Shown in pieces: positions 36,338 through 45,465 of a stretch of DNA of 56,813 bases. The notes under the pieces were generated by a model. The model saw nothing but the letters and a program-made list of their open reading frames with translations, was not told where the DNA came from and searched no databases. Numbering within the stretch: position 1 is the stretch's first letter; each line of letters opens with the position of its first letter. Source of the DNA: an uncultured Clostridium sp. (GTDB lineage: Bacteria; Bacillota; Clostridia; TANB77; CAG-508). The stretch is taken from NCBI GenBank assembly GCA_948471035.1, contig CAOKRC010000006.1:1-56813 (forward strand), given 5' to 3'. The position numbers and the translations under genes are program-made.

Positions 36338-37730
36338 ATGGATAAATTAACAATTAGAGATTTATATAAAAATACAGATAAATACGTAGGAAGTCAAGTA
36401 ACTATTGAGGGTTGGGTTAAAACTTTAAGAGATTCTAAAACTTTTGGCTTTATTGAAATTAATGATGGGTCATTTTTTAAAAATGTACAAATCGTTTTTG
36501 ATAACGCTTTATCTAATTTTGATGATATATGCAAATTAAGTATTAGTTCTTCTATAAAAGTAACTGGTAATTTAGTAAAAACAGAAAATGCAAAGCAAGC
36601 CTTTGAAATAAAAGCAGAAAATATAGAACTATATAATATAGCAGATGCTGATTATCCACTTCAAAAGAAAAGACATACTTTTGAATATTTACGTACAATT
36701 GCACATCTTCGTCCACGTACAAATACTTTTAATGCAGTATTTAGAGTACGTTCAGTAGCAAGCTATGCTATACACAAATTTTTCCAAGAAAGAAACTTTG
36801 TATATGTACATTCACCAATAATTACTTCAAGTGATGCAGAGGGTGCAGGTGAAATGTTTAGTGTTTCTAACTTTGAGTTTAATAATATTCCAAAAACAGA
36901 AGATGGAAATGTAGATTATTCAAAAGACTTTTTTGCACGTCCTGCTCATTTAACAGTAAGTGGACAACTCGATGTTGAGAACTATGCATTTGCTTTTAGA
37001 AATGTATATACATTTGGTCCAACATTTAGAGCAGAAAATTCAAATACAGTAAAACACGCAGCAGAGTTTTGGATGATTGAACCAGAAATCTGTTTTGCAG
37101 ATTTAAAAGATGATATGGATTTAGCAGAAGATATGTTAAAATTTGTTATTTCATATGTTTTAGAAAAGTGTCCTGAAGAAATGGAATTCTTTAATAATTT
37201 TGTTGATAAAACTTTACTTGAAAGATTAAATACTGTTGTAACTTCTGATTTTGGAAGAATCTCTTATACTGATGCTATAAAGGAATTAGAAAAATATAAT
37301 GATAAATTTGAATTTCCTGTATCTTGGGGATGCGACCTTCAAACAGAGCATGAAAGATATCTAAGTGAAATAATATTTAAAAAACCTGTATTTGTGACAG
37401 ATTACCCAATGGATATTAAAGCATTTTATATGAAACAAAACAAAGACCGGTAAAACTGTTGCAGCAGCAGACCTTCTTGCTCCTGGAATAGGAGAAATAA
37501 TTGGTGGAAGCCAAAGAGAAGAAAACTTAGAAAAACTTGAAAGAAGAATGAATGAACTAGGACTAGATAAAAAAGATTATTGGTGGTACTTAGACCTTAG
37601 AAGATTTGGAAGTGTTGACCACGCAGGATTTGGTCTTGGTTTTGAAAGATTAATAATGTATATTACAGGAATGCAGAACATACGTGACGTAATCCCATTT
37701 CCAAGAACTCCAAAAAATTGTGAATTTTAA
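36338..37730 (+). CDS. asnS: Asparaginyl-tRNA synthetase, with one CGGN recoding site
   Basis: AsnRS charges tRNA-Asn. After MKQNKD (residue 370) the frame-0 codons are CGG TAA. Reading CGGT as glycine gives [20 protein letters not shown] then [14 protein letters not shown], and class II motif 3 in [17 protein letters not shown]. The total is 463 residues, the normal length. Motif 2 (TFRAENSNT) lies before the site. In frame 0 the ribosome meets a stop at the very next codon, so the shift must win against termination after one codon. AGGAGG precedes the ATG. The gene is divergent from aspS and has its own promoter. Confidence 0.95.
37448..37451 (+). other. CGGN glycine recoding site, asnS
   Basis: AAA GAC CGG TAA in frame 0; GAC, GGT AAA ACT GTT after the skip (conserved D-G-K-T-V). 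This is the shortest frame-0 extension of all sites. Confidence 0.95.
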
Positions 37731-37737
37731 AAAGTAA

Positions 37738-37759
37738 GGGCAGGTCTTGTGCCTGCCCA
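37738..37759 (-). repeat. Palindromic repeat family A, copy 3 (short form)
   Basis: GGGCAGG / CCTGCCC with loop TCTTGTG, directly after the asnS stop. It may help end the asnS transcript. Confidence 0.65.
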
Positions 37760-37809
37760 GAGACATATTGTTTGGTTCAAATTTATTTTATATTATTCTT
37801 CGAAGAGTG

Positions 37810-37835
37810 TGTGGACACAAGGCCTACCCCTACAT
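37810..37835 (+). repeat. Palindromic repeat family A, copy 4
   Basis: GTGGACACAAGG then CCTACCCCTACATT, about 50 bases from copy 3 and in the opposite sense. Confidence 0.7.
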
Positions 37836-37896
37836 TGTAAATTGCAATTTTTTGTTTTAAAAGATTTAAATTATTTCTTACACCTGCTTACATAAT

Positions 37897-37924
37897 TTGA
37901 CTTTTCCTAAAAATTTGATACAAT
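37897..37924 (+). promoter_or_regulatory. Promoter of the small membrane protein gene
   Basis: TTGACT (37897-37902), 16 bases, TACAAT (37919-37924), 33 bases before the start codon. Confidence 0.5.
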
Positions 37925-37956
37925 ACATATATCAACATAATAAGGAGGAGCTACAT

Positions 37957-38247
37957 ATGCGGTGTTTTTGGTTTTGTTTTGATCTTTTTTGTACAATTGT
38001 TATCTTGGTAGGAGTAGTGGTCGTTATAATTACATATATTTATCTTTACAAACAATATAAATTAGTATGTCTTAAATATGATATTGATTGTAAATATAAA
38101 GATGGCTTAATTGCAGAAGAAGATTACTTCGTGATACAGCAATTAGGAGATAAATACGATGCTCATTACTCAAAAGAAAATTATTTAGAATTAAGACAGA
38201 AAATGACTGAAATTTTGAACCGTAGTTCCAACAACCCGCAAGCATAA
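37957..38247 (+). CDS. Small membrane protein with a CGG second codon
   Basis: The 96-residue protein has a cysteine- and aromatic-rich start (MRCFWFCFDLFC), one membrane helix (residues about 10-32) and a soluble tail with YDIDCKYKDGLIAEEDYFVI; I recognise no family. The ribosome site TAAGGAGGAG is 6 bases upstream. The second codon is an in-frame CGG. In this frame the protein is complete, so no shift is needed. If the C were skipped, the product would be a 17-residue hydrophobic peptide (MGVFGFVLIFF...). Both outcomes have a plausible membrane segment. Confidence 0.6.
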   Translation: MRCFWFCFDLFCTIVILVGVVVVIITYIYLYKQYKLVCLKYDIDCKYKDGLIAEEDYFVIQQLGDKYDAHYSKENYLELRQKMTEILNRSSNNPQA

Positions 38248-38261
38248 TGCTTGTGGGTTGT
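38231..38261 (+). terminator. Hairpin overlapping the small membrane gene's stop codon
   Basis: A 14-base stem (38231-38244 with 38248-38261, one mismatch) encloses the TAA stop codon as its loop. It lies between convergent genes. Confidence 0.55.
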
Positions 38262-38271
38262 TACCTTTATA

Positions 38272-39711
38272 TTAATATTGTCTTCCCCAAAATACCATAT
38301 GTTTTGCTTCTTTTCCACAACATACACACGTATTAGAGATATGTTCTTGTTCAAATGGAATACATCTAGAATGTGCTCCTGTTAATTCTTTTATTTTATT
38401 TTCACATTCTACATCGCCACACCACATTGTTTTTATATAACCTTGATTTTCCTCAATTTTTTTGATAAATTCATCCATATTTAACGCTATATTGGTTCTA
38501 TCAGCTCTAATCTTTTTACATTCTTCATACATGTTTTTTTGAATATCATCTAATATTTCTTGTAATTTTATAGATAATTCATCAAATGATACTGTTATCT
38601 TTTCTCCATTATCTCTTCTAACTACAATACATACACCATTTTCAATATCACGTGGTCCAAGTTCTATTCTTACTGGAACCCCTCTCATTTCCCAATCATT
38701 AAACTTATATCCAGGTGTATAATTTTCTCTTATATCTATTTCCATACGATATTTTTCATTTAAAATATTATATAATTCTTCAGCTTTTTCTTTTACTCCC
38801 TCTTTATGAATAGCAACTGGTACAATAACAGCTTGAACTGGTGCTACATATGGTGGTAGTTTTAATCCTCTATTATCTCCATGTGCCATTATAACTGCTC
38901 CAATTAATCTTGTACTAATTCCCCAAGATGTTTGGTATGCAAATTCTTCTTTACCTTCTCTATTTTGGAATTTAATACAAAATGGTTTTGTAAAATTTTG
39001 TCCAAAATAGTGTGATGTTCCCGCTTGAATTGCTCTTCCATCATGCATTAAAGTTTCTACTGTATATGTTTCATCTGCTCCCGCAAATTTTTCTTTTTCA
39101 GTTTTTCTTCCTTTTAGTACTGGAATTGCTAGTAAATTTTCAATGATATCTGCATATATATCTAACATTTGTAAAGTTCTATTTTTTGCTTCTTCAGCTG
39201 TTTCATGAATTGTATGACCTTCTTGCCATAAAAATTCTCTTGAACGTAAAAATGGTCTTGTTTCTTTTTCCCATCTAAGTACATTACACCATTGGTTATA
39301 AACAAGTGGTAAATCTCTCCAAGATTTAAGCCATTTTGAATATAATGTAGAAAACATTGTTTCAGAAGTTGGACGAATACATAATTTTTCGTCTAATTCT
39401 TGACCTCCTCCCATCGTTACCCACGCAACTTCTGGTGCAAATCCTTCTATATGTTCTTCTTCTTTTGCAAGTAAACTTTCTGGAATTAGTACTGGAAAAT
39501 ATACATTTTTTACCCCTGCTTTTTTAAATTTGTCATCTGCATATTTTTGAATATTTTCCCATATCGCATATCCATATGGCTTAATTGCTATACATCCTTT
39601 TGTATCTGTATAATCTGCTAAATCTGCTTTTAATACAATATCTGTATACCATTTAGCAAAATCTTCTTCTATATTGGTTATCTCTTTAACAAAATCATTC
39701 TCTTTTCCCAT
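38272..39711 (-). CDS. proS: Prolyl-tRNA synthetase (archaeal/eukaryotic type)
   Basis: This ProRS (479 residues) is of the short type without the bacterial editing insertion. It shows [35 protein letters not shown], class II motif 2 ([20 protein letters not shown]), and the C-terminal zinc-binding domain with CGDVECE and [19 protein letters not shown], ending in the usual tyrosine. The ATG at 39711 follows GGAGAG; a start eight codons earlier lies in the ribosome site region. Two CGGs fall out of frame in GCG GGA and cause no shift. Confidence 0.95.
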   Translation of the reverse strand: MGKENDFVKEITNIEEDFAKWYTDIVLKADLADYTDTKGCIAIKPYGYAIWENIQKYADDKFKKAGVKNVYFPVLIPESLLAKEEEHIEGFAPEVAWVTMGGGQELDEKLCIRPTSETMFSTLYSKWLKSWRDLPLVYNQWCNVLRWEKETRPFLRSREFLWQEGHTIHETAEEAKNRTLQMLDIYADIIENLLAIPVLKGRKTEKEKFAGADETYTVETLMHDGRAIQAGTSHYFGQNFTKPFCIKFQNREGKEEFAYQTSWGISTRLIGAVIMAHGDNRGLKLPPYVAPVQAVIVPVAIHKEGVKEKAEELYNILNEKYRMEIDIRENYTPGYKFNDWEMRGVPVRIELGPRDIENGVCIVVRRDNGEKITVSFDELSIKLQEILDDIQKNMYEECKKIRADRTNIALNMDEFIKKIEENQGYIKTMWCGDVECENKIKELTGAHSRCIPFEQEHISNTCVCCGKEAKHMVFWGRQY

Positions 39712-39750
39712 AATATATCTCTCCTTTTCTTTCAAATCTTCTACAAAAAA

Positions 39751-39776
39751 GCAGACACGGGGCCTGCCCCTACATT
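39751..39776 (+). repeat. Palindromic repeat family A, copy 5
   Basis: GCAGACACGGGG then CCTGCCCCTACATT, between scpB and proS. Confidence 0.78.
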
Positions 39777-39792
39777 TATTTTATTCTAATTT

Positions 39793-40494
39793 TTATTCTT
39801 CCCTTTCGGGCAATGGAGCCTCTATTATCTCTTCCTTAGTATCGTTTTTATTATCCTGTTCTTCTATATTATTTTGTTCTTTATTTTCGCTATTTTTATC
39901 ATTTTCTTCTGTATTTATAATCTCATTTTGCTTATTTTCTTCTATTATATCATCTATTACAATTTGCTGATTTTCATCCATTTTATATTTTGGAAGTTTT
40001 GGTAAATCTTCTAAGTTAGAATATCCAAACATTTTTAAGAAGTTTTCAGTTGTTCTATATGTTGTTGGTCTTCCTGGAGCATCTAATTTACCTGCATCTT
40101 CTATTAAATTATATTCTAATAATTTATAAATAGTAGCATCTGAATTAACTCCACGAATCATCTCAATTTCTGCTCTTGTAATTCCTGGGTTATATGCAAT
40201 TATTGAAAGAGATTCTAATGCTGCATTTGATAAATTAGGTTTACTACGTTTATCAAATATAGGATAAATGTATTCGTAATACTCTTTTTTAGTACACATC
40301 TGATATCCATCATCAACTTTTATAATTTCTATTCCTCTGCTTTGCTCTTCAAATTCTTGTCTCATATTTTCTAATATAGTTATAATATCGTTTCTATTGA
40401 CTTCTAATGCTGATACAAGTTCATTTGTTTTTACAACTCTACCTGATGCAAATAAAATCGCTTCTATTATTCCTTTTATTTTTTCTATCTCCAT
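39793..40494 (-). CDS. scpB: Segregation and condensation protein B
   Basis: ScpB is the kleisin-associated winged-helix subunit of the SMC condensin complex. The protein (233 residues) shows IKGIIEAILFASGRVVKTNE, SNAALESLSIIAYNPGITRAEIE, IRGVNSDATIYKLLEYNLIE and GRPTTYRTTENFLKMFG. The last 60 residues are an acidic Glu/Asn-rich tail beyond the conserved fold. scpA is not adjacent in the window. Confidence 0.93.
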   Translation of the reverse strand: MEIEKIKGIIEAILFASGRVVKTNELVSALEVNRNDIITILENMRQEFEEQSRGIEIIKVDDGYQMCTKKEYYEYIYPIFDKRSKPNLSNAALESLSIIAYNPGITRAEIEMIRGVNSDATIYKLLEYNLIEDAGKLDAPGRPTTYRTTENFLKMFGYSNLEDLPKLPKYKMDENQQIVIDDIIEENKQNEIINTEENDKNSENKEQNNIEEQDNKNDTKEEIIEAPLPEREE

Positions 40495-40621
40495 ATTCGT
40501 TCCTTCTCTTCTTTAATCTTCATATATTATTACACGAAATGACTGTAGTGTCAATAAAGTTGTTGCACTTTTTATTTTTGTATGATACTATATAAATATA
40601 TTAAAAGAGAGGGTGTATAAT

Positions 40622-40774
40622 ATGGATGATGCTCAAAAACCAATAGAAATTGTTAATGGAGATGGAAAAGATTTAGATATTTCTCCTGTTTATAAACATT
40701 TGTCTATACAGAAACCTAAATCAAAAGAAGAAAAGAAAAAGGACATTATTGTACCTAAGGAAAAAAAGAAATAG
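40622..40774 (+). CDS. Small lysine-rich protein of unknown function
   Basis: A 50-residue frame with GAGAGGG upstream begins MDDAQKPIEIVNGDGKDLDI and ends in lysine-rich IIVPKEKKK. A promoter-like TTGCAC-17-TACTAT precedes it. I do not recognise a characterised family, but the codon use and ribosome site are those of a real gene. It is divergent from scpB. Confidence 0.6.
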   Translation: MDDAQKPIEIVNGDGKDLDISPVYKHLSIQKPKSKEEKKKDIIVPKEKKK

Positions 40775-40786
40775 AATATTTTCAAA

Positions 40787-40818
40787 CCTCGGGTTTACGA
40801 GGCGTCGACCCCTACATT
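40787..40818 (+). repeat. Palindromic repeat family A, copy 6 (divergent)
   Basis: CCTCGGGTTTACGAGG (a small hairpin) is followed by CGTCGACCCCTACATT; only the right end matches the family. Confidence 0.5.
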
Positions 40819-40846
40819 CAATTTAAAATATTATATTTGCTACATA

Positions 40847-40879
40847 AAAAATAAGATGGCTTAGCCATCTTATTTTTTA
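40847..40879. terminator. Bidirectional terminator after the HU gene
   Basis: AAAAAATAAGATGGC pairs with GCCATCTTATTTTTT around a very short loop. Confidence 0.85.
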
Positions 40880-40912
40880 TATGAATTCATACTTTATATT
40901 CATTCACAAATC

Positions 40913-41191
40913 TTATTTTTTGTTAACTAAATCTTTTAAAGCTTTTCCTGCTTTGAAAACTGGAGCTTTAGATGCTGGTATTTTGATTTCTTCTTTAGTT
41001 TGTGGGTTTCTTCCTTTTCTAGCTGCTCTTTTTCTTACTTCAAAAGAACCAAATCCAACTAATTGTACTTTGTCTCCTTTTACTAATGATTCTGTTACAA
41101 CGTCAACAAAAGCATTAACTGTTGCTTCAGCGTTCTTTTTTGTGTCTCCTGTTTTAGCAGCTATAGCTGCGATTAAATCTGATTTGTTCAT
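40913..41191 (-). CDS. hup: HU-family DNA-binding protein
   Basis: HU bends and compacts DNA as a dimer. The 92-residue protein has [40 protein letters not shown] with the DNA-clasping arm residues GRNPQT, and [26 protein letters not shown] precedes the ATG. It is monocistronic, with a terminator 35 bases downstream. Confidence 0.96.
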   Translation of the reverse strand: MNKSDLIAAIAAKTGDTKKNAEATVNAFVDVVTESLVKGDKVQLVGFGSFEVRKRAARKGRNPQTKEEIKIPASKAPVFKAGKALKDLVNKK

Positions 41192-41349
41192 TAAAATTAC
41201 CTCCTAAAAGTTTCTTTTATGTAGAATTTTTCATCTACACTATATTTATTCGCCAAAATTATATAAAATCCCTCTTTTTTTTATTTATTTTTTCTTTTAA
41301 CCCCTAGGTATTCTAAGTAGATTATGATTTTGGCAAAAAGTTTAGGCTT

Positions 41350-42988
41350 TTAAACCATTTTTTCTTCTTTATAAATTCCAATTTTTTCAAGTACTTTATA
41401 TATCTTTTGCCCATAAGGAATCATGTGTATTTCTTCTTTTGTAAATATTTTTAAAGTTACTACTGCAAGTGCATAAATTATTACAGCCATTCCTATTGCT
41501 AATATTGTGGCAATTTTTCCTGGAATTATACTATTAATTACTAAATATATTGCATATGAACATACCGACATGATTAGTGTTGCAACTATTGGTTTAAATA
41601 TATATTTTGAAACCTTAAATTTTACATCCATATTTTTCTTTAAAACACCAAATCCTATAATACATGCTATCAAATTACAAGCAATTGTGCCAATTGCTGC
41701 TCCATTTACTCCAATACTTGGTATGGGAATTAATACTATATTAAGTATTAGTTTAGCAACAACTCCGTATACTAAATGCAATTGCTGGTACCATTACTTT
41801 TCCTAAACCTTGAAGTGCCCCATTTATAGTTTGTGCAAGTACTGTAAATATTATTGCAATTGAACTTATTTGTAATAAAACTGCTCCTGCTGCTTGTGCT
41901 GGAAATAATAATTTTAAAATTTGCTCTGCAAATACAAACATTCCAGCAGAACATGGAAGTCCTATTAATATTGTAACTAAAATTGAAAATCCTACTCTTT
42001 TATTTGCTGTACTCATATCTTTTTTTGCTCTTGCAAATGAAATTGCTGGAACAAGTGCAGTTGCAAATGCTATGTTAAATGATAATGGAAGTGATGTTAG
42101 TGTATCTACTTTACCGCTTAAAATTCCATATTGTATTTTTGCTTCTGCTTCACTCATAAAATTACTAAGTCCTCTTACAACTGTTGTAGAATCAATATTT
42201 TTATTTATAGAAGATAATATTGCACTTAATGAGATTGGTGCTGCAACATATAATATCTTTTTTACAATACTAAATATACTTTCTTTTTTAGTTATTACAT
42301 TTGGTGCATTTACATTTAATGTTCTATTATTTTTATAAAAAATGAATAAGTAAATAAAGCTTCCTATTGTAGCAACTGTAGTTGCAAGGTTTGCTCCTGC
42401 TGCCATTATAGTAGTATTTATTCCTGTAGCTATTACTACTAATTCAACTAGTAATATTGTAAATACTGTTTTAAATACTTGTTCTAATGTTTGTGAATTT
42501 GCTGTTACTTTTAGTGTTCCATTACCATTAAAATATCCTCTAATAACACAAATTAATGCTACAAAGAATATTGATGGTGATAATGCAACAAGTGTCATTT
42601 CTGCTTCTGGTATTTTTAAGATTACATTTGAAATATAGTGTGCTCCTAAAAATAATATCATTGTTCCAATAAATCCTAAAATCCCAAAAATACAAAATGC
42701 AATTTTAAAAACTCTATTTGCTCCTTTATTATCTCCTAGTGCTATTCTTTCTGATACAAGTTTAGATATAGCATTTGGTACACCTACTGAAGAGAGAGTT
42801 AAAAGTAAAGAATAAATATAAAATCCTGAACTATATATTGCATTTCCTTCGTCTCCAAAGCCTTCTCTATTTGTTAAGTACATTTTATATACAAGTCCTA
42901 ATAGTTTTATTAGTACCTGTGAAAACATCATAGCAAATACACCTTGCATAAAGCTTTCTTTTTTATATGTTCTTTTTTCTTTTGCCAT
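41350..42988 (-). CDS. spoVB: SpoVB/MurJ-like lipid-linked oligosaccharide flippase, with one CGGN recoding site
   Basis: This MATE/MVF-fold membrane protein of 545 residues has about 14 helices. It matches the SpoVB group, which moves lipid-linked peptidoglycan precursors, often in spore cortex synthesis (FMQGVFAMMFSQVLIKLLGL, YSLLLTLSSVGVPNAISKLV, SLPLSFNIAFATALVPAIS). Frame 0 stops four codons after PAIAFSI. There the codon is CGG at 41767; reading CGGA as glycine gives GVVAKLILNIVLIPIPSIGV, then GAAIGTIACNLIA, the normal continuation, to a stop at 41350. The last four or five helices depend on the shift. Confidence 0.9.
41764..41767 (-). other. CGGN glycine recoding site, spoVB
   Basis: ATA CGG AGT TGT TGC TAA in frame 0; ATA, GGA GTT GTT GCT after the skip. 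Confidence 0.9.
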
Positions 42989-43094
42989 ATTTCTTTCCTT
43001 TCAATTTCATTTTATTTTTTACATTATATTAATAATACTTATAACATTCAAGTGATTTTTATGATTTTTTATATAAAAAAGCTTTTATAAAAAG

Positions 43095-43130
43095 AAAAAA
43101 TACTGCAATCTCTATTTAAAGATTACAGTA
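43095..43130 (-). terminator. Terminator of the first duplicated membrane gene
   Basis: TACTGCAATC pairs with GATTACAGTA (43101-43130), followed on the minus strand by six Ts. An almost identical copy lies at about 44500-44530 after the second gene. Confidence 0.75.
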
Positions 43131-43148
43131 TTCTTTTTTGTAGTCTAA

Positions 43149-43568
43149 TTAATGTCCAAAGTAAAGTAGAAACTTTAAGATTGGTAAGTCACGGTTTTGA
43201 TTAATTATACTACTTCTTATAGTTTCATTGTTTTCGTCAAATTTTTCTTTCAATTTACTATATTCTATAGCATATGCTTTAAATAGCTCTTCAAAATTTT
43301 CTTTTGACTGTTCATTTTCTATAGCTAAATAAAAATCATCAGTTAATTCTTGCATTTGGGCTTCTATTGCCTTATTATCTTCTTGGCATTGAGGCAGTTC
43401 TTTAACCTTAAAAGCCGTTATAATGGTAGTTATAATAAGACCACATTCCAAAAATAGAAGTAAAACTGTATATGTAGTAGTTATTGCACTATCCTCTATC
43501 TTTTTCTTCCGCTTTTTGCAATAAAGTTTTATTCTTACCATTAGTATTACTATAATTAGACTTAACAT
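43149..43568 (-). CDS. Duplicated small membrane protein A, containing a CGG arginine codon
   Basis: The 139-residue protein has two membrane helices (residues about 1-16 and 32-52), a coiled-coil part and the ending FLLYFGH shared with its paralogue at 44547. I do not recognise a family. Codon 20 is an in-frame CGG in CKK-R-KKK. Here frame 0 continues into sequence conserved with the paralogue, so CGG seems to be read as one codon. Skipping the C would give a 23-residue peptide, one helix plus a basic tail (GRKR). Which product is made cannot be told from sequence. Confidence 0.65.
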   Translation of the reverse strand: MLSLIIVILMVRIKLYCKKRKKKIEDSAITTTYTVLLLFLECGLIITTIITAFKVKELPQCQEDNKAIEAQMQELTDDFYLAIENEQSKENFEELFKAYAIEYSKLKEKFDENNETIRSSIINQNRDLPILKFLLYFGH

Positions 43569-43700
43569 TTTTATCCTCCTTGTTCTTGTGTCTAATGGTT
43601 GATAGTTGCTTAGAAAGAGGATATTATTTCCTCTTTCTATTTAGTAAAAAGGAAATAATTTACTTAAATTCCATACGTTATTATACATTGAATTAACATA
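43562..43700. repeat. Direct repeat copy 1 (leader of the duplicated gene)
   Basis: This stretch is almost identical to 44958-45096 and includes the ribosome site, a GAAAGAGGA/TTCCTCTTTC hairpin and further upstream sequence. With the downstream terminators also alike, the whole unit of about 600 bases was duplicated. Confidence 0.85.
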
Positions 43701-43908
43701 ATTTGCAATATTTTTTTGTATAATATCATAAAATTTATAATTATAATTACTAGATAATAGCTTTTGTGTTAAATTTTCTAGAAAAGGCTACATATGAATA
43801 AGTATAATATTGTATATATTAGTTATAATTATAAAATAATTACCCATATATGTTGACGTACGTTTTAATGTATGTTACAATATAATATATGAAAGGAAGG
43901 TGTATACT

Positions 43909-44157
43909 ATGACAAATACAAATATAACAAGTTTTAGAAAAGATATATATAATTTGTTAGAACAAACTATAAAATATAATGAACCTTTAAATATATCAAC
44001 CAAAAATGGTAATGCTGTTGTATTAAGTGAAGAAGATTATAACAACTTAATAGCCACATTAGATATTGAAAGAAATAAAAAACTAAAAGATAAAATAATA
44101 GAAGGAATGAAAGAAGATTTAAAGGACTGCATTGCAGAAAATGAGGTGGAATGGTAG
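43909..44157 (+). CDS. yefM: YefM/Phd-type antitoxin
   Basis: The 82-residue protein has the Phd/YefM fold (ITSFRKDIYNLLEQTIKYNE, NGNAVVLSEEDYNNLIATL) with a C-terminal acidic region that neutralises the toxin. The ATG at 43909 follows GAAAGGAAGG by 8 bases. A TTGACG-17-TACAAT promoter lies just upstream and overlaps ACGTACGT-type palindromic sequence, the probable autoregulatory operator. It is followed after 3 bases by yoeB. Confidence 0.88.
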   Translation: MTNTNITSFRKDIYNLLEQTIKYNEPLNISTKNGNAVVLSEEDYNNLIATLDIERNKKLKDKIIEGMKEDLKDCIAENEVEW

Positions 44158-44160
44158 AAA

Positions 44161-44428
44161 ATGTACAAAATAGTATATACAAAAAAAGCAGTAAAAGATA
44201 TTGAAAAAATAAAACAGAGTATAATAAACAAAAAAGCTAAAAGTTTAATTGAAGTAATAAAAAATAATCCATATCAAACACCACCACCTTTTGAAAAATT
44301 ATTGGGAGATTTAGAACGGTGCATATTCAAGAAGATTAAATATACAACATAGGTTAGTATATCAAGTATATGAACAAGAACAAGTTATAAAAATAATTTC
44401 TATGTGGTCACATTACGAAAATATTTAA
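44161..44428 (+). CDS. yoeB: YoeB/Txe-type mRNA interferase toxin, with one CGGN recoding site
   Basis: YoeB cuts mRNA at the ribosomal A site. In frame 0 the protein would end 12 codons after FEKLLGDLE. At 44317 the codon is CGG; reading CGGT as glycine gives GAYSRRLNIQHRLVYQVYEQ and then ISMWSHYENI, the full Txe/YoeB C-terminus, for 88 residues. The catalytic arginine (in QHRLVY) and histidine (in WSHYE) are encoded only after the shift. Toxin activity therefore depends on the decoding event. This could be an accident of the genome-wide pattern or a way to tie toxin output to the decoder. Confidence 0.92.
44317..44320 (+). other. CGGN glycine recoding site, yoeB
   Basis: GAA CGG TGC in frame 0; GAA, GGT GCA TAT TCA AGA AGA after the skip (family G-x-Y/W-S-R-R). 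Confidence 0.93.
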
Positions 44429-44546
44429 AAATTTAATTTGTGTATTACAATTTCACTACTTTATAATCAAAAATTAATTTTTGCTATATAACGAAAAATA
44501 CTGCAATCCCTATTTAAAGATTACAGTATTCTTTTTTGTAGTCTAA

Positions 44547-44963
44547 TTAATGTCCAAAGTAAAGCAAGTATTTAAATACCGAAAGATTCAACTGACTATT
44601 TTCATTTATGAATCTGTTATTAGCCTCAAACTCATCTTTCAATTCCTCATATGCAGTAGTATATACTTCAAACATATATTCAAGATTTTCTTTGGACTGT
44701 TCAGGATTTTCTAAAATCTGATTAGTAAAATCATCCTTTAATTCTTTCATTTGAGCTTCTATTACCTGATTTTCTTCTTGATATTTTGGTATCCTTTTTA
44801 TGGTTTCCATACAGCTAGAAAAGCATACTAATATAGCACCTTCAATTAGCATAAGTACTACCACAATACCAACGAATACTTCACTTGCTAATATTTCTTT
44901 TTTCCGCTTAATGCAGTAAACTATTCTAAATACAATTGATGCTACTATAATTAGACTTAACAT
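44547..44963 (-). CDS. Duplicated small membrane protein B, containing a CGG arginine codon
   Basis: This 138-residue paralogue of the protein at 43149 has the same start (MLSLIIV), two helices, the middle IEAQMKELKDDF against IEAQMQELTDDF, and the ending YLLYFGH. Codon 20 is again CGG, in CIK-R-KK. The protein bodies have diverged to roughly 40-50% identity, yet the CGG is kept. Skipping the C would give a 24-residue helix-plus-basic-tail peptide (GKKKY). No family is recognised. Confidence 0.65.
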   Translation of the reverse strand: MLSLIIVASIVFRIVYCIKRKKEILASEVFVGIVVVLMLIEGAILVCFSSCMETIKRIPKYQEENQVIEAQMKELKDDFTNQILENPEQSKENLEYMFEVYTTAYEELKDEFEANNRFINENSQLNLSVFKYLLYFGH

Positions 44964-45096
44964 TTTTATCCTCCTTGTTCTTGCGTCTAATGGTTGATAG
45001 TTGCTTAGAAAGAGGATATTATTTCCTCTTTCTATTTAGTAAAAAGGAAATAATTTACTTAAATTCCATACGTTATTATACATTAAATTAACATAA
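44958..45096. repeat. Direct repeat copy 2 (leader of the duplicated gene)
   Basis: Matches 43562-43700 almost base for base. The two units flank the yefM-yoeB module. Confidence 0.85.
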
Positions 45097-45185
45097 ATTG
45101 CAAGTTTTTCTCTAAGTTAATTTTATTGTGATTTGCTATATAATGCTTTTTTATTAATATTTCTACAAAGGCTTTCTCTAAAAGG

Positions 45186-45211
45186 TGTAGGGGCAGTCCT
45201 CGTGTCTGCCC
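45186..45211 (-). repeat. Palindromic repeat family A, copy 7
   Basis: Read on the minus strand: GGGCAGACACGAGG then ACTGCCCCTACA. Confidence 0.75.
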
Positions 45212-45310
45212 TGCTTCGAAGAATTATCTTAATAACAAAATTTTTCTATGTTTATATTCGCATAAGACATTTTGTTTTATGCAATTTATTTTAGATTATT
45301 CTATGAAATA

Positions 45311-45337
45311 GGGTAGACACAGGGCCTACCCCTACAT
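45311..45337 (+). repeat. Palindromic repeat family A, copy 8
   Basis: GGGTAGACACAGGG then CCTACCCCTACATT, 100 bases from copy 7 and opposite to it. The 369-base gap here (45097-45465) holds these two copies and no gene. Confidence 0.75.
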
Positions 45338-45465
45338 TATGAATTATAATTTTTGTTATAAAAGCTCATACATATTTGCAATTTTCCGTAGTTTTTCTTC
45401 AAATACTCTTGTTTTTTTCACGATTTTATAGGATAATATATATTGTAGGATTTTATGAGAAAGCG

